A stretch of 10,437 nt of DNA from GCA-2862585 sp965661345. GTDB taxonomy: Bacteria; Bacteroidota; Bacteroidia; Flavobacteriales; UBA7312. The notes beneath the pieces were generated by a model. That model was not told the DNA's origin. It searched no databases and saw only the letters and a program-made list of their open reading frames with translations. This document shows positions 1 through 6,619 of the stretch, in pieces. How positions within the stretch are numbered: the stretch's first letter is position 1; each line of letters opens with the position of its first letter. The stretch covers positions 1-10,437 of the forward strand of contig CBFIDK010000025.1 of assembly GCA_965661345.1 (NCBI GenBank), written 5' to 3'. The position numbers and the translations under genes are program-made.

Positions 1-30
1 AGCGTGAACAAAAAGATAGTGCTTCAGTAA
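1..30 (+). CDS. Possible C-terminal end of an upstream protein, T9SS sorting-tail-like (partial)
   Basis: Frame 1 reads SVNKKIVLQ and then a TAA stop at 28-30. The K-K-I-V-x-Q ending resembles the last strand of T9SS type A C-terminal sorting domains, and the cargo tail at the other end of the window closes in the same way with HKILFQ. A strong hairpin terminator begins 20 bp after the stop, which supports a + strand gene ending here. Only nine residues are visible, so the protein cannot be identified. A second frame is also open across this stretch but runs through the terminator and is less credible. Confidence 0.4.
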   Translation, partial: SVNKKIVLQ

Positions 31-49
31 AATTTAGATTTGACTATTT

Positions 50-84
50 AAAAGCCCAAGCAGACGCTTGGGCTTTTATTTATA
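50..84 (+). terminator. Rho-independent terminator
   Basis: A perfect 12-bp inverted repeat has left arm 50-61 (AAAAGCCCAAGC) and right arm 66-77 (GCTTGGGCTTTT), with the 4-nt loop AGAC. The T-rich run TTTTATTTAT follows on the + strand. It lies just after the stop at 28-30 and just before the promoter-like element of the next operon, so it most likely ends the upstream transcript and insulates the six-gene operon. In the reverse direction only the four terminal T residues of the stem follow, so it is mainly a + strand terminator. Confidence 0.85.
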
Positions 85-96
85 ATGATATTTGGT

Positions 97-104
97 TATC
101 TTTG
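97..104 (+). promoter_or_regulatory. Bacteroidota -7 promoter element of the six-gene operon
   Basis: TATCTTTG matches the Bacteroidota sigma factor -7 consensus TAnnTTTG exactly. A transcription start would be expected a few bases downstream, around 110-112, which gives a short leader before the GTG at 133 and would exclude the ATG at 85 as a start. No TTG or TTTG at the usual -33 spacing is evident; the nearest TTG, at 68-70, is 26 bp upstream and lies inside the terminator stem. Eight-base matches occur by chance in AT-rich DNA, so the call rests mainly on position. Confidence 0.45.
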
Positions 105-132
105 TGTAAACTTTACAATAAGTTCATTTCAA

Positions 133-2007
133 GTGCTAAAAAAAACAGCGTTACTATTTAGTATTCTTATATTTTCCTCAACAGTTTATTCCCAAGCTTT
201 TGTAGAAAGCAAGCCTGACGTATTAAAAAAATTAAATATTTCTGGATCATACAGGTTTTTCCTTCAGCATAGACAATTTGTTGACCCATACATCACTGGG
301 GTAAATGGACTAGATACTAACCGACTAGTCGATAGAACAATTTTGGTTGGCGACGCTACTCAGTTGCCTGAACTGACCTTATACATTGGCGCAAACCCTA
401 GTGAAAATGTTTCTTTTGGTACTGACTTAACTATTTGGAATCAGCAAACGGGACAATTTGACTATTTCAGAGGGATGAACTTAGGAGTTAATTTATACGG
501 CTCTTTCAAAACGCCAATTGGAAATTATAACATTAGGACAGGCGGAATTCATTGGTTAAAACTTAGTCGATTTACCATGAAAGCAGCTGAAGGGTTTAAC
601 CGATATACACTTTTTGACAGAAATCCTTGGGACCCTCAATACAATAAATTTAGCCAAAGGTATTCTGATTATTACGATAGAGGAAGCGTTCAGCAAGACG
701 TTAGGTGGGGAAACAGAGCCTTTCAGGGGTTTGCATTAGATGGAGGTGAGCTACCCATGGGTTTAAACTTTACCTTTCTTTATGGAAAGGCAGAATCTAG
801 TGGGGGAAATTTTAACATTATTGACAACACGAGCTATCAACAATCGCCCCAATTTTTAAACACTCAATTTTACACATCGCTTTTACCGTCGTATATATTG
901 GGAGGTCGTTTAACAAAAACAATTGACAAAGGCGATATAAGCTTTAATACTGTAAGCGGTTATGCCTATTTAGACTCAACAGGAATTGATATGAATACTT
1001 ACGAGATTCATTCATTTGATTACTTGTATAAATCCAAAAATCTTGTCTTTGTCGGTGAATTGGGCTTGTCAAAATTCAATAATTTTGATTATGATGTTGC
1101 TTTAGTAGCCAAATTCAAAACTAGCCAGGAGTTAACATTAGTGCCATTTGACATAGAATATTTCTATATAGGAAAGAATGTTTACAACAATAGTTCTGAA
1201 ATTCTAAACACTTCTATTGAAGATTCACAACCCACTGACCCTTCGCAAGGTGGCGTATTGTCACAAAACGGAAGCGCAATGTTGGGGGTAGGAAGCTTGG
1301 CAAACAATAGAACTGGGCTTTCAATAAACACTGAATTTAGCATCAAAAAACTAAAAGTCAACCTTGGTCAAACGGTTTCTAAAGAGTTAGAACGTATTAC
1401 CTCAAAACTGACTTTTGGTCGAAAAGTTAACTCATTAACCTTATCAGAGTTTTACAGATGGGAATATCCCTCATCAGTTGGTCCATACAGCCGTTTAAGT
1501 AAAGTGTTTAGAGGCGTATATGAAACGGTCGAATTGGATAATGTTCGCCAAGGACAAATAAGTGAAGACAAGTTTTTTAACAGTGTAGAACTTCAAGCAA
1601 AGTACGAGTATCGATTTAAAAAGTTTAATTCCTACTGTTTTTACTTAGGGTCATTTAATTCAGCGCAGCCTAAGTTTTCACCCTTTGTAGTATTAAATGA
1701 AGACGCTTACATACGTCATTATGTTCATGAGTTTGAAAATTATTTATCAATGAATGCAAGAACTATACTTACGACCTATGTGGGTGTAGAACGAATAATT
1801 GGTAATTATCAAACTGATTTGAATGATGAAACCTTTATGCCGAGATTTCAAACGGGAATCGGAATCGGCATGGGATTAGATTATAGTTTATCAAAAACAA
1901 CGGCATTGTATTTACGTCACCGTTATTTTTCATTTGAGGATAGAAATTTTGTCCTTGATAATAACAATGGGCATGAAACAACGCTTGAAATAAAAGTTAC
2001 TTTTTAA
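133..2007 (+). CDS. Outer-membrane beta-barrel protein, first of a tandem pair
   Basis: Predicted exported outer-membrane beta-barrel of about 624 residues; no specific family is recognised. From the GTG at 133 the protein opens with a textbook signal peptide (MLKKTALLFSILIFSS), with signal peptidase I cleavage likely between VYS and QA. The rest is dominated by short amphipathic strands rich in Tyr, Phe, Gly and Asn, separated by polar loops, and the chain ends in KVTF; a terminal Phe is the usual BAM-recognised barrel end. An in-frame ATG at 85 would add 16 residues before the signal peptide and would start upstream of the likely transcription start, so GTG 133 is preferred. It is the first gene of a six-gene operon, and the next gene starts 10 bp downstream. 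A role in moving or anchoring glycan at the outer membrane is inferred only from the lipoprotein and glycosidase neighbours. It lacks the TonB box and plug domain expected of a SusC-type transporter. The segments around strands LPELTLYIGANPSENV and VRWGNRAFQGFAL can be matched to the downstream gene, which suggests divergent paralogues. Confidence 0.8.
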   Translation: MLKKTALLFSILIFSSTVYSQAFVESKPDVLKKLNISGSYRFFLQHRQFVDPYITGVNGLDTNRLVDRTILVGDATQLPELTLYIGANPSENVSFGTDLTIWNQQTGQFDYFRGMNLGVNLYGSFKTPIGNYNIRTGGIHWLKLSRFTMKAAEGFNRYTLFDRNPWDPQYNKFSQRYSDYYDRGSVQQDVRWGNRAFQGFALDGGELPMGLNFTFLYGKAESSGGNFNIIDNTSYQQSPQFLNTQFYTSLLPSYILGGRLTKTIDKGDISFNTVSGYAYLDSTGIDMNTYEIHSFDYLYKSKNLVFVGELGLSKFNNFDYDVALVAKFKTSQELTLVPFDIEYFYIGKNVYNNSSEILNTSIEDSQPTDPSQGGVLSQNGSAMLGVGSLANNRTGLSINTEFSIKKLKVNLGQTVSKELERITSKLTFGRKVNSLTLSEFYRWEYPSSVGPYSRLSKVFRGVYETVELDNVRQGQISEDKFFNSVELQAKYEYRFKKFNSYCFYLGSFNSAQPKFSPFVVLNEDAYIRHYVHEFENYLSMNARTILTTYVGVERIIGNYQTDLNDETFMPRFQTGIGIGMGLDYSLSKTTALYLRHRYFSFEDRNFVLDNNNGHETTLEIKVTF

Positions 2008-2017
2008 AACATAGAAT

Positions 2018-3688
2018 ATGAGAATAATCGCAATATGTTTTTTTATACTCGCTTCCATTAATGTAATGGCTCAAGAGAGATTAAAAAAGGTTGAATTTTA
2101 TGGCGCAGCCAAAACTAATATTTTACATCAATCTTATGATGTTGAAGGAGACACCTCAAACGTTACTAAAGCAAATTATGGGCATTCACTTATTGACTTG
2201 GGCATACTGTTAAGACCAAGCGCAAATACAGAAGTTGCTACAGAGCTTAGAATAAGAAATGAGCTAGGTGGTTTTTGGGGAGGAGCAGTTAGTTATGGCA
2301 TAAGACGACTAACACTAAAAGGAGTAGTCAATGATGCGATTCGCTATAAAATAGGAGATATTGATTTAGAAATGACGCCTTACACACTTTTTAACAATGG
2401 CTATCAGGATGTAGTGAATGAGGCTACTGTTTTTCAAATGGCGCGTGAGGTTATTGACTACGAATATTATTTTACAGATAACGCTTGGAGACAACAAGGT
2501 ATTCAGTCAGATTTTGGTTTCAACCTAAATAATGAAACATTTAACTCCATAGACGTCAATATTTTTACGGTTAGGAATAGAGTTCCAGATTTAAACGCAG
2601 CATTACCAGAGCGTTTATTTACGGGTGGACAAGTTGCGCTTAATACTGCTTACGGCCCTTTAACGTACCACTCTGCTAACTTACACGACCTAAAAAATAC
2701 TGTTAATGATATCAACTTGTATTACAATTCGGTAAACTCACTTTCGGCAAGTGTTCAATTACCAGAGGTGCCCGATTTTACCCTAGATTATGAAGGGGGA
2801 ATTTCAAAAGCAAATTATGAGGATTTGCTTACAGAAGAACAAACAACCATTAAGGATTATTATTGGAATTTAGGATTGACTTATGAGCCAAGCGATAAGT
2901 TAAAACTTAGAGTTAATGCCATAAATACAGGGCCACAATTTCGTTCGCCAGCAGCTCAAACCATTCGTTTAGGATATTCTTCTAGTAGTAATATTTTCCC
3001 AACGATTGGCAATGATTTATCGATTAGAAAAATGGGCTTATTGGACTATTTGTACAACGACGTAATGTATAACCGAACATTTGACGACAATTTAGACCTT
3101 TACAACCCGGCCTTTAGCAATGCAATGCCTTACGGTTTAGCGACTCCAAATAGAAAAGGAATTAGCCTAAGTCTTAACGACTTTACTATTGAAAACAAGT
3201 TTAAAATATCATCTGACATACACTTTATTTCAGAAATTATTGGCTCAGGAACATCCAATTTAAAATCCTTTTTCAAGGCGGTTGTAAAAGCAAACTATCA
3301 ACACAAAAAATGGTCAGTTAATGCGGGACTAACTCATGAAAATACCTCTAGAGAGGGTCAATCAATTGAGGCAATTGATTTGAGCACAATGCTAATTGAC
3401 TTTGGACTAGATTATAATGTTACAGATAAAATAGCATTGCTGCTAGGCTCAAAATACCATACTGCAAATGGTAACGAATTGGTCCCTGTTTATGACAATT
3501 ATAACAATCCTTTAGTATTTGAGCCAGTAAGTTTCAACGACAATAGACAATCGTTACATTCACTCGGATTGATGGTGCAATTTAGCGAACGTTCTACCCT
3601 AATCGCATCGGCAAGTACGTTTTCTCAAGTCGATGTACGCGACTACTCGCTTAATCAATTTCAAATATTGTACAGATTAAATTTTTAA
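2018..3688 (+). CDS. Outer-membrane beta-barrel protein, second of a tandem pair
   Basis: Predicted outer-membrane barrel of 556 residues. The signal peptide MRIIAICFFILASINVMA is followed by QE, with cleavage after residue 18. The mature part shows alternating amphipathic strands (for example LIDLGILLRPSANTEVATEL and IRYKIGDIDLEM) and ends in ILYRLNF, a C-terminal Phe barrel signature. The start is an ATG 10 bp after the previous stop, with an A-rich leader and no Shine-Dalgarno sequence, as is usual in the phylum. The next gene begins 3 bp after its stop, so co-transcription is very likely. It resembles the preceding barrel in overall plan: an N-terminal strand pair, a GIxS/GFxL region, then LP-R-L-x-GG. 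That resemblance is my alignment by eye and is weak in identity. No plug domain, TonB box or TPR is visible, so neither a SusC nor a BcsC/AlgK-type exporter is supported. It may be a porin-like polysaccharide channel or a structural partner of the lipoproteins; the exact function is unknown. Confidence 0.78.
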   Translation: MRIIAICFFILASINVMAQERLKKVEFYGAAKTNILHQSYDVEGDTSNVTKANYGHSLIDLGILLRPSANTEVATELRIRNELGGFWGGAVSYGIRRLTLKGVVNDAIRYKIGDIDLEMTPYTLFNNGYQDVVNEATVFQMAREVIDYEYYFTDNAWRQQGIQSDFGFNLNNETFNSIDVNIFTVRNRVPDLNAALPERLFTGGQVALNTAYGPLTYHSANLHDLKNTVNDINLYYNSVNSLSASVQLPEVPDFTLDYEGGISKANYEDLLTEEQTTIKDYYWNLGLTYEPSDKLKLRVNAINTGPQFRSPAAQTIRLGYSSSSNIFPTIGNDLSIRKMGLLDYLYNDVMYNRTFDDNLDLYNPAFSNAMPYGLATPNRKGISLSLNDFTIENKFKISSDIHFISEIIGSGTSNLKSFFKAVVKANYQHKKWSVNAGLTHENTSREGQSIEAIDLSTMLIDFGLDYNVTDKIALLLGSKYHTANGNELVPVYDNYNNPLVFEPVSFNDNRQSLHSLGLMVQFSERSTLIASASTFSQVDVRDYSLNQFQILYRLNF

Positions 3689-3691
3689 GAT

Positions 3692-4696
3692 ATGAGAAAC
3701 ATAATTTACATATTAATTGCAGTCGTATTTCTTTCGTGTGAAAGAAGTAACCCTGACTTTTTAGGCGGTAGCTTAAACGATCAATTTGGAGAGCTTTTAG
3801 TTTTAGATTCTTTAAAATCTAGCGCATCTGACTTTAATTTTTTGAGCAGTTCCCCACGCTTTTTTGAAGCCCAATGGTCTAAAAATTTAAACTGGCAACT
3901 AGATGTAGTTGGCACACAAAGTGGTGCTACAAAAACATTTACTGGCTTTTCTAGTCAAATAGATTTTGACAACACTTCGTGGAACGGTAGCGCCAACGAT
4001 TTCCCTTCGTTTTTAACAGAAAATTGTGTGGCAACCTTATTCCTTGCCGACAATGTTGACACCATCACAATGTCTACTACCATTACAATTACGGATTTGA
4101 AACCCCTACAAGAGAACTTAATATTGGTTGCAGATTTTGAGCAAGGTATGCCCGTAAACACAATAGAATTTGTTCAGCAAGGTGAGTCAATGACTTTTGA
4201 CATAGCATCTGGACAAGCGGCAAGCGGATTAAGCTATTATGCCATGGGAGGGATTGTCAATTGGGATTATTATTTAGGAAGTATTAAAGTGCCTGTCGAA
4301 ACCGAAGAATTTTCAAATGTATCACCACTTTTATTATATTTTAATATGGCTGTAATTGGAGGTGTTGCTGGAGAAGTGCCTGGAAATCAGTTTATAAAAA
4401 TATACATGAGAGAGGATGACGGTGAAAGGTACTCTTATGAACTAAATCCAGTAGATTGGGACTCATGGCGTTTAATTTCTGTTCCATATTCAGATTTTGT
4501 GTTAGAGTCTGATGCCGCCAATAACACAAAAGATCCAGGGACAATTAATCAAATTGAAATTATGAGTTTATCATGCCCTTCAGGTCCAGGAACGATTGTT
4601 GGAGGAGGGTCGGCATGTCCAGAAAATATGGGACTAGAGGTTAAAACAAATATTGATTTTATAGCATTTTCAACGAATGAAAGTTATCAGCCTTAA
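3692..4696 (+). CDS. Lipoprotein with a carbohydrate-binding-like beta-sandwich
   Basis: Predicted lipoprotein of 334 residues. A short hydrophobic leader ends in the lipobox FLSC, and Cys16 would be lipidated. Residues about 55-135 look like an all-beta Ig-like or PKD-like domain (LNWQLDVVGTQSGATKTF onward). Residues about 143-330 look like a galactose-binding or CBM11-like jelly roll: it opens with LVADFEQG, has the central strand WRLISVPYSDF, then a P-x-x-I-N-Q-I-E-I strand, and closes with NIDFIAF. The block WRLISVPYSDF plus INQIEIM matches in layout the blocks TTINIPLSNYDF plus IKQMIIQM in the next gene, so the two lipoproteins probably share this fold. A Gly-rich loop with two cysteines (Cys295 and Cys309) may form a disulphide. 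The likely role is surface glycan binding, in a position comparable to a surface glycan-binding protein but without SusD homology. It overlaps the following gene by 20 bp. Whether it faces outward cannot be decided from the residues after the cysteine (ERSNPD). Confidence 0.72.
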   Translation: MRNIIYILIAVVFLSCERSNPDFLGGSLNDQFGELLVLDSLKSSASDFNFLSSSPRFFEAQWSKNLNWQLDVVGTQSGATKTFTGFSSQIDFDNTSWNGSANDFPSFLTENCVATLFLADNVDTITMSTTITITDLKPLQENLILVADFEQGMPVNTIEFVQQGESMTFDIASGQAASGLSYYAMGGIVNWDYYLGSIKVPVETEEFSNVSPLLLYFNMAVIGGVAGEVPGNQFIKIYMREDDGERYSYELNPVDWDSWRLISVPYSDFVLESDAANNTKDPGTINQIEIMSLSCPSGPGTIVGGGSACPENMGLEVKTNIDFIAFSTNESYQP

Positions 4697-5789
4697 TTGT
4701 TTATTTGCACTATTATTACTGACGGCATGCGTAGAGTTTAAGCCTATTGCTGTCTATGATATAGAGCCACAACAAGACAATTCTCAATTGGAAAAAGTAT
4801 TTTTTGATGAGTCTATGGGTTTGATGTGGTTAAATTTAAACGGTTGTGGTCAATTCAAAATTGTAGAAGAAGACAACAGTAACGCCATACTTTTGGAGTG
4901 GAATAAATTGGGCTGTGATTGGGTTGGTTTTGGAAACAGCTGGTCAAGCTTTATTGCAGACGATATCAGCGAAAACCTTAACGGCACAGCGATTTCGTTT
5001 AGAGTAAAGGCAGTAGAAACGGAGCAAAAATCTATTCCGTTTGTAATTGGACTAGAAGATTATAGCGGTGGAAACAGCTATGTCTTTTCAGATTTTAGTT
5101 CATTTGCCGATAGGTTAAGTATTACCAAAGACGAATGGACAACCATAAACATTCCGCTTTCCAATTATGACTTTAGCTACGATGGCGTAGACCCTACCAA
5201 CATCAAGCAAATGATTATACAGATGGAAGGTGCTGGAAAAGTATTTTTAGACGATATTAAACTCGTTCCGTTTACAGCAGAACAATACACACAGATGTTA
5301 GCGAATGTTGAGTCAATGAAGCCAAAAGGCAACCCTAACCAAAACATTTACCCTTCTAATTTTCAAGAATCTGTATGGAATATTGGCGTTAACGAATGCC
5401 ATGAACTTATGGAGGTGAACAATCAAATTCATTGGAAATGGAACAGCTGTAAGTATTTTAACCGTTGGGGAATAAATTGGAACAATTGGTATGCCTTCAA
5501 CTTAAGAGGTATTGAAGACAAAACGGCTTTACAGATTAAACTATCTTCTGATTATTCGCCATTTTCTGTTTTGATAGAAGATTATACTGGTAAGTCTTCA
5601 GAGTTAGATGCGGCAAAATATACAGCACAAGCAGTTAGCGATTCCGTTTCGGTATTGAATATTCCGCTTTCAGATTTCGATTTATCCAAAAAAGAATTTG
5701 CATTGGACAGAATGAAGCAATTCCAATTTTTAGGCAATGCTGATGGGGGCGAAATGGTAATTTATGAAATGAAGCTAGTACAACGATGA
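4677..5789 (+). CDS. Lipoprotein with two tandem CBM11-like beta-sandwich domains
   Basis: Predicted lipoprotein of 370 residues. The leader ends in a good lipobox LTAC (Cys18), which fixes the start at 4677 inside the end of the previous gene (20-bp overlap). After a short linker come two copies of one domain, about residues 40-198 and 228-369. Matching blocks are LEWNKLGCDWVGFGNSWSSF and WKWNSCKYFNRWGINWNNWY; FVIGLEDYSGG and FSVLIEDYTGK; TINIPLSNYDFS and VLNIPLSDFDLS; IKQMIIQMEGAGKVFLDDIKL and a degenerate counterpart near 346-367. Each copy carries a pair of Cys (57/80 and 241/258), possibly a disulphide, and a cluster of Trp that could form a sugar-stacking platform. The fold resembles galactose-binding-like or CBM11-type domains, a judgement from pattern rather than a search. 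The likely role is binding the glycan cut or remodelled by the two glycosidases encoded next. The stop overlaps the GH16 start in ATGA, so translation is probably coupled. No catalytic motif is visible. Confidence 0.75.
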   Translation: MKVISLNCLFALLLLTACVEFKPIAVYDIEPQQDNSQLEKVFFDESMGLMWLNLNGCGQFKIVEEDNSNAILLEWNKLGCDWVGFGNSWSSFIADDISENLNGTAISFRVKAVETEQKSIPFVIGLEDYSGGNSYVFSDFSSFADRLSITKDEWTTINIPLSNYDFSYDGVDPTNIKQMIIQMEGAGKVFLDDIKLVPFTAEQYTQMLANVESMKPKGNPNQNIYPSNFQESVWNIGVNECHELMEVNNQIHWKWNSCKYFNRWGINWNNWYAFNLRGIEDKTALQIKLSSDYSPFSVLIEDYTGKSSELDAAKYTAQAVSDSVSVLNIPLSDFDLSKKEFALDRMKQFQFLGNADGGEMVIYEMKLVQR

Positions 5790-6619
5790 GATACTTAATA
5801 TACATACTTGGTCCTTTGTTTTTTTGGTCCTGTGAACAAACCGTTTACCCAAACCCTGACTATCGCTTAGTGTTTGTAGATGAATTTCAATCTGAAAACA
5901 TTGATGAAACGGTATGGAACTTTGAAACAGGTACTGGTTGCCAATACGGAGTTAACCTAGATGGATGGGGAAATTTTGAAGAGCAATATTATAAATCCGA
6001 GAATGCTTCTATTGTAGACAACGACTATTTACAAATAGAGGCCAAAGAAGAACTAGTAACCTTCACCCATTGCGACGGGAATGTGCAAACAAGAGCGTAT
6101 TCTTCAGCAAGAATAAACACCAAAACAAAGTACGATTTCACCTATGGGAAAGTAGAAGCTTCAATAAAGATGGATGTAAAAAATGGGCTTTGGCATGCCT
6201 TCTGGATGCTTCCTTCTTATCCACAGTCGACTTGGCCAGACTCTGGTGAATTGGATATTGTCGAACTTGCTTCAAATCAGAATTCAATTTTGTTTGCCGG
6301 AACGATGCACCATTCAGGACCACAGCTTGGCAATACCATTTCTTATGGAAATGACCTTAGTTTTTTCGATGACTTTCACCTTTACACTTTGGAGTGGGAT
6401 TTGTCATCCGTAAAATGGTATATTGATAATGAACTTTTTTATAGCGTTAATCGATCAGCTAATTCTACCCTCGATGCTAATTGGCCTTTTGACACAGAGT
6501 TTCATTTGATTTTAAATACTGCTATTGGCGGAACGTTAGGAGGTCAGCCAGAATTTAACGGGCAGTCGCAGTATATGCTAGTTGACTATATAAAAGTGTA
6601 TCAAAAATTAAGCGAATGA
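5786..6619 (+). CDS. GH16 family endo-beta-glucanase (laminarinase-type) lipoprotein
   Basis: Glycoside hydrolase family 16 protein, a retaining beta-jelly-roll enzyme most like bacterial laminarinases that cut beta-1,3-glucan. The leader ends in FWSC, giving a lipidated Cys16 (Trp at -2 is slightly unusual). Family landmarks in order are LVFVDEF (28-34), the DGWGNFEEQYY block (59-69), YSSARINTKTKYDF-TYGKVEASIK (105-128), LWHAFWMLP (135-143), and the catalytic PDSGELDIVE (151-160). Glu155 is the expected nucleophile, Asp157 the assisting residue and Glu160 the acid/base; all are intact. FHLILNTAIGG (239-249) and VDYIKVYQ (266-273) close the fold. At 277 residues it is a single catalytic domain with no extra binding module, which the neighbouring lipoproteins may supply. 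It is translationally coupled to both neighbours by 4-bp ATGA overlaps. Substrate is not fixed by sequence: laminarin-like beta-1,3-glucan is most likely, mixed-linkage glucan or a self-made polymer is possible, and some GH16 members are transglycosylases. Confidence 0.92.
   Translation: MRYLIYILGPLFFWSCEQTVYPNPDYRLVFVDEFQSENIDETVWNFETGTGCQYGVNLDGWGNFEEQYYKSENASIVDNDYLQIEAKEELVTFTHCDGNVQTRAYSSARINTKTKYDFTYGKVEASIKMDVKNGLWHAFWMLPSYPQSTWPDSGELDIVELASNQNSILFAGTMHHSGPQLGNTISYGNDLSFFDDFHLYTLEWDLSSVKWYIDNELFYSVNRSANSTLDANWPFDTEFHLILNTAIGGTLGGQPEFNGQSQYMLVDYIKVYQKLSE

Noticed and set aside
3..161. A second open frame through the left edge (starting R-E-Q-K-D-S)
   Set aside because: It reads straight through the perfect terminator hairpin and the promoter-like element and ends inside the first barrel gene; frame 1 with its stop at 28-30 explains the edge better.
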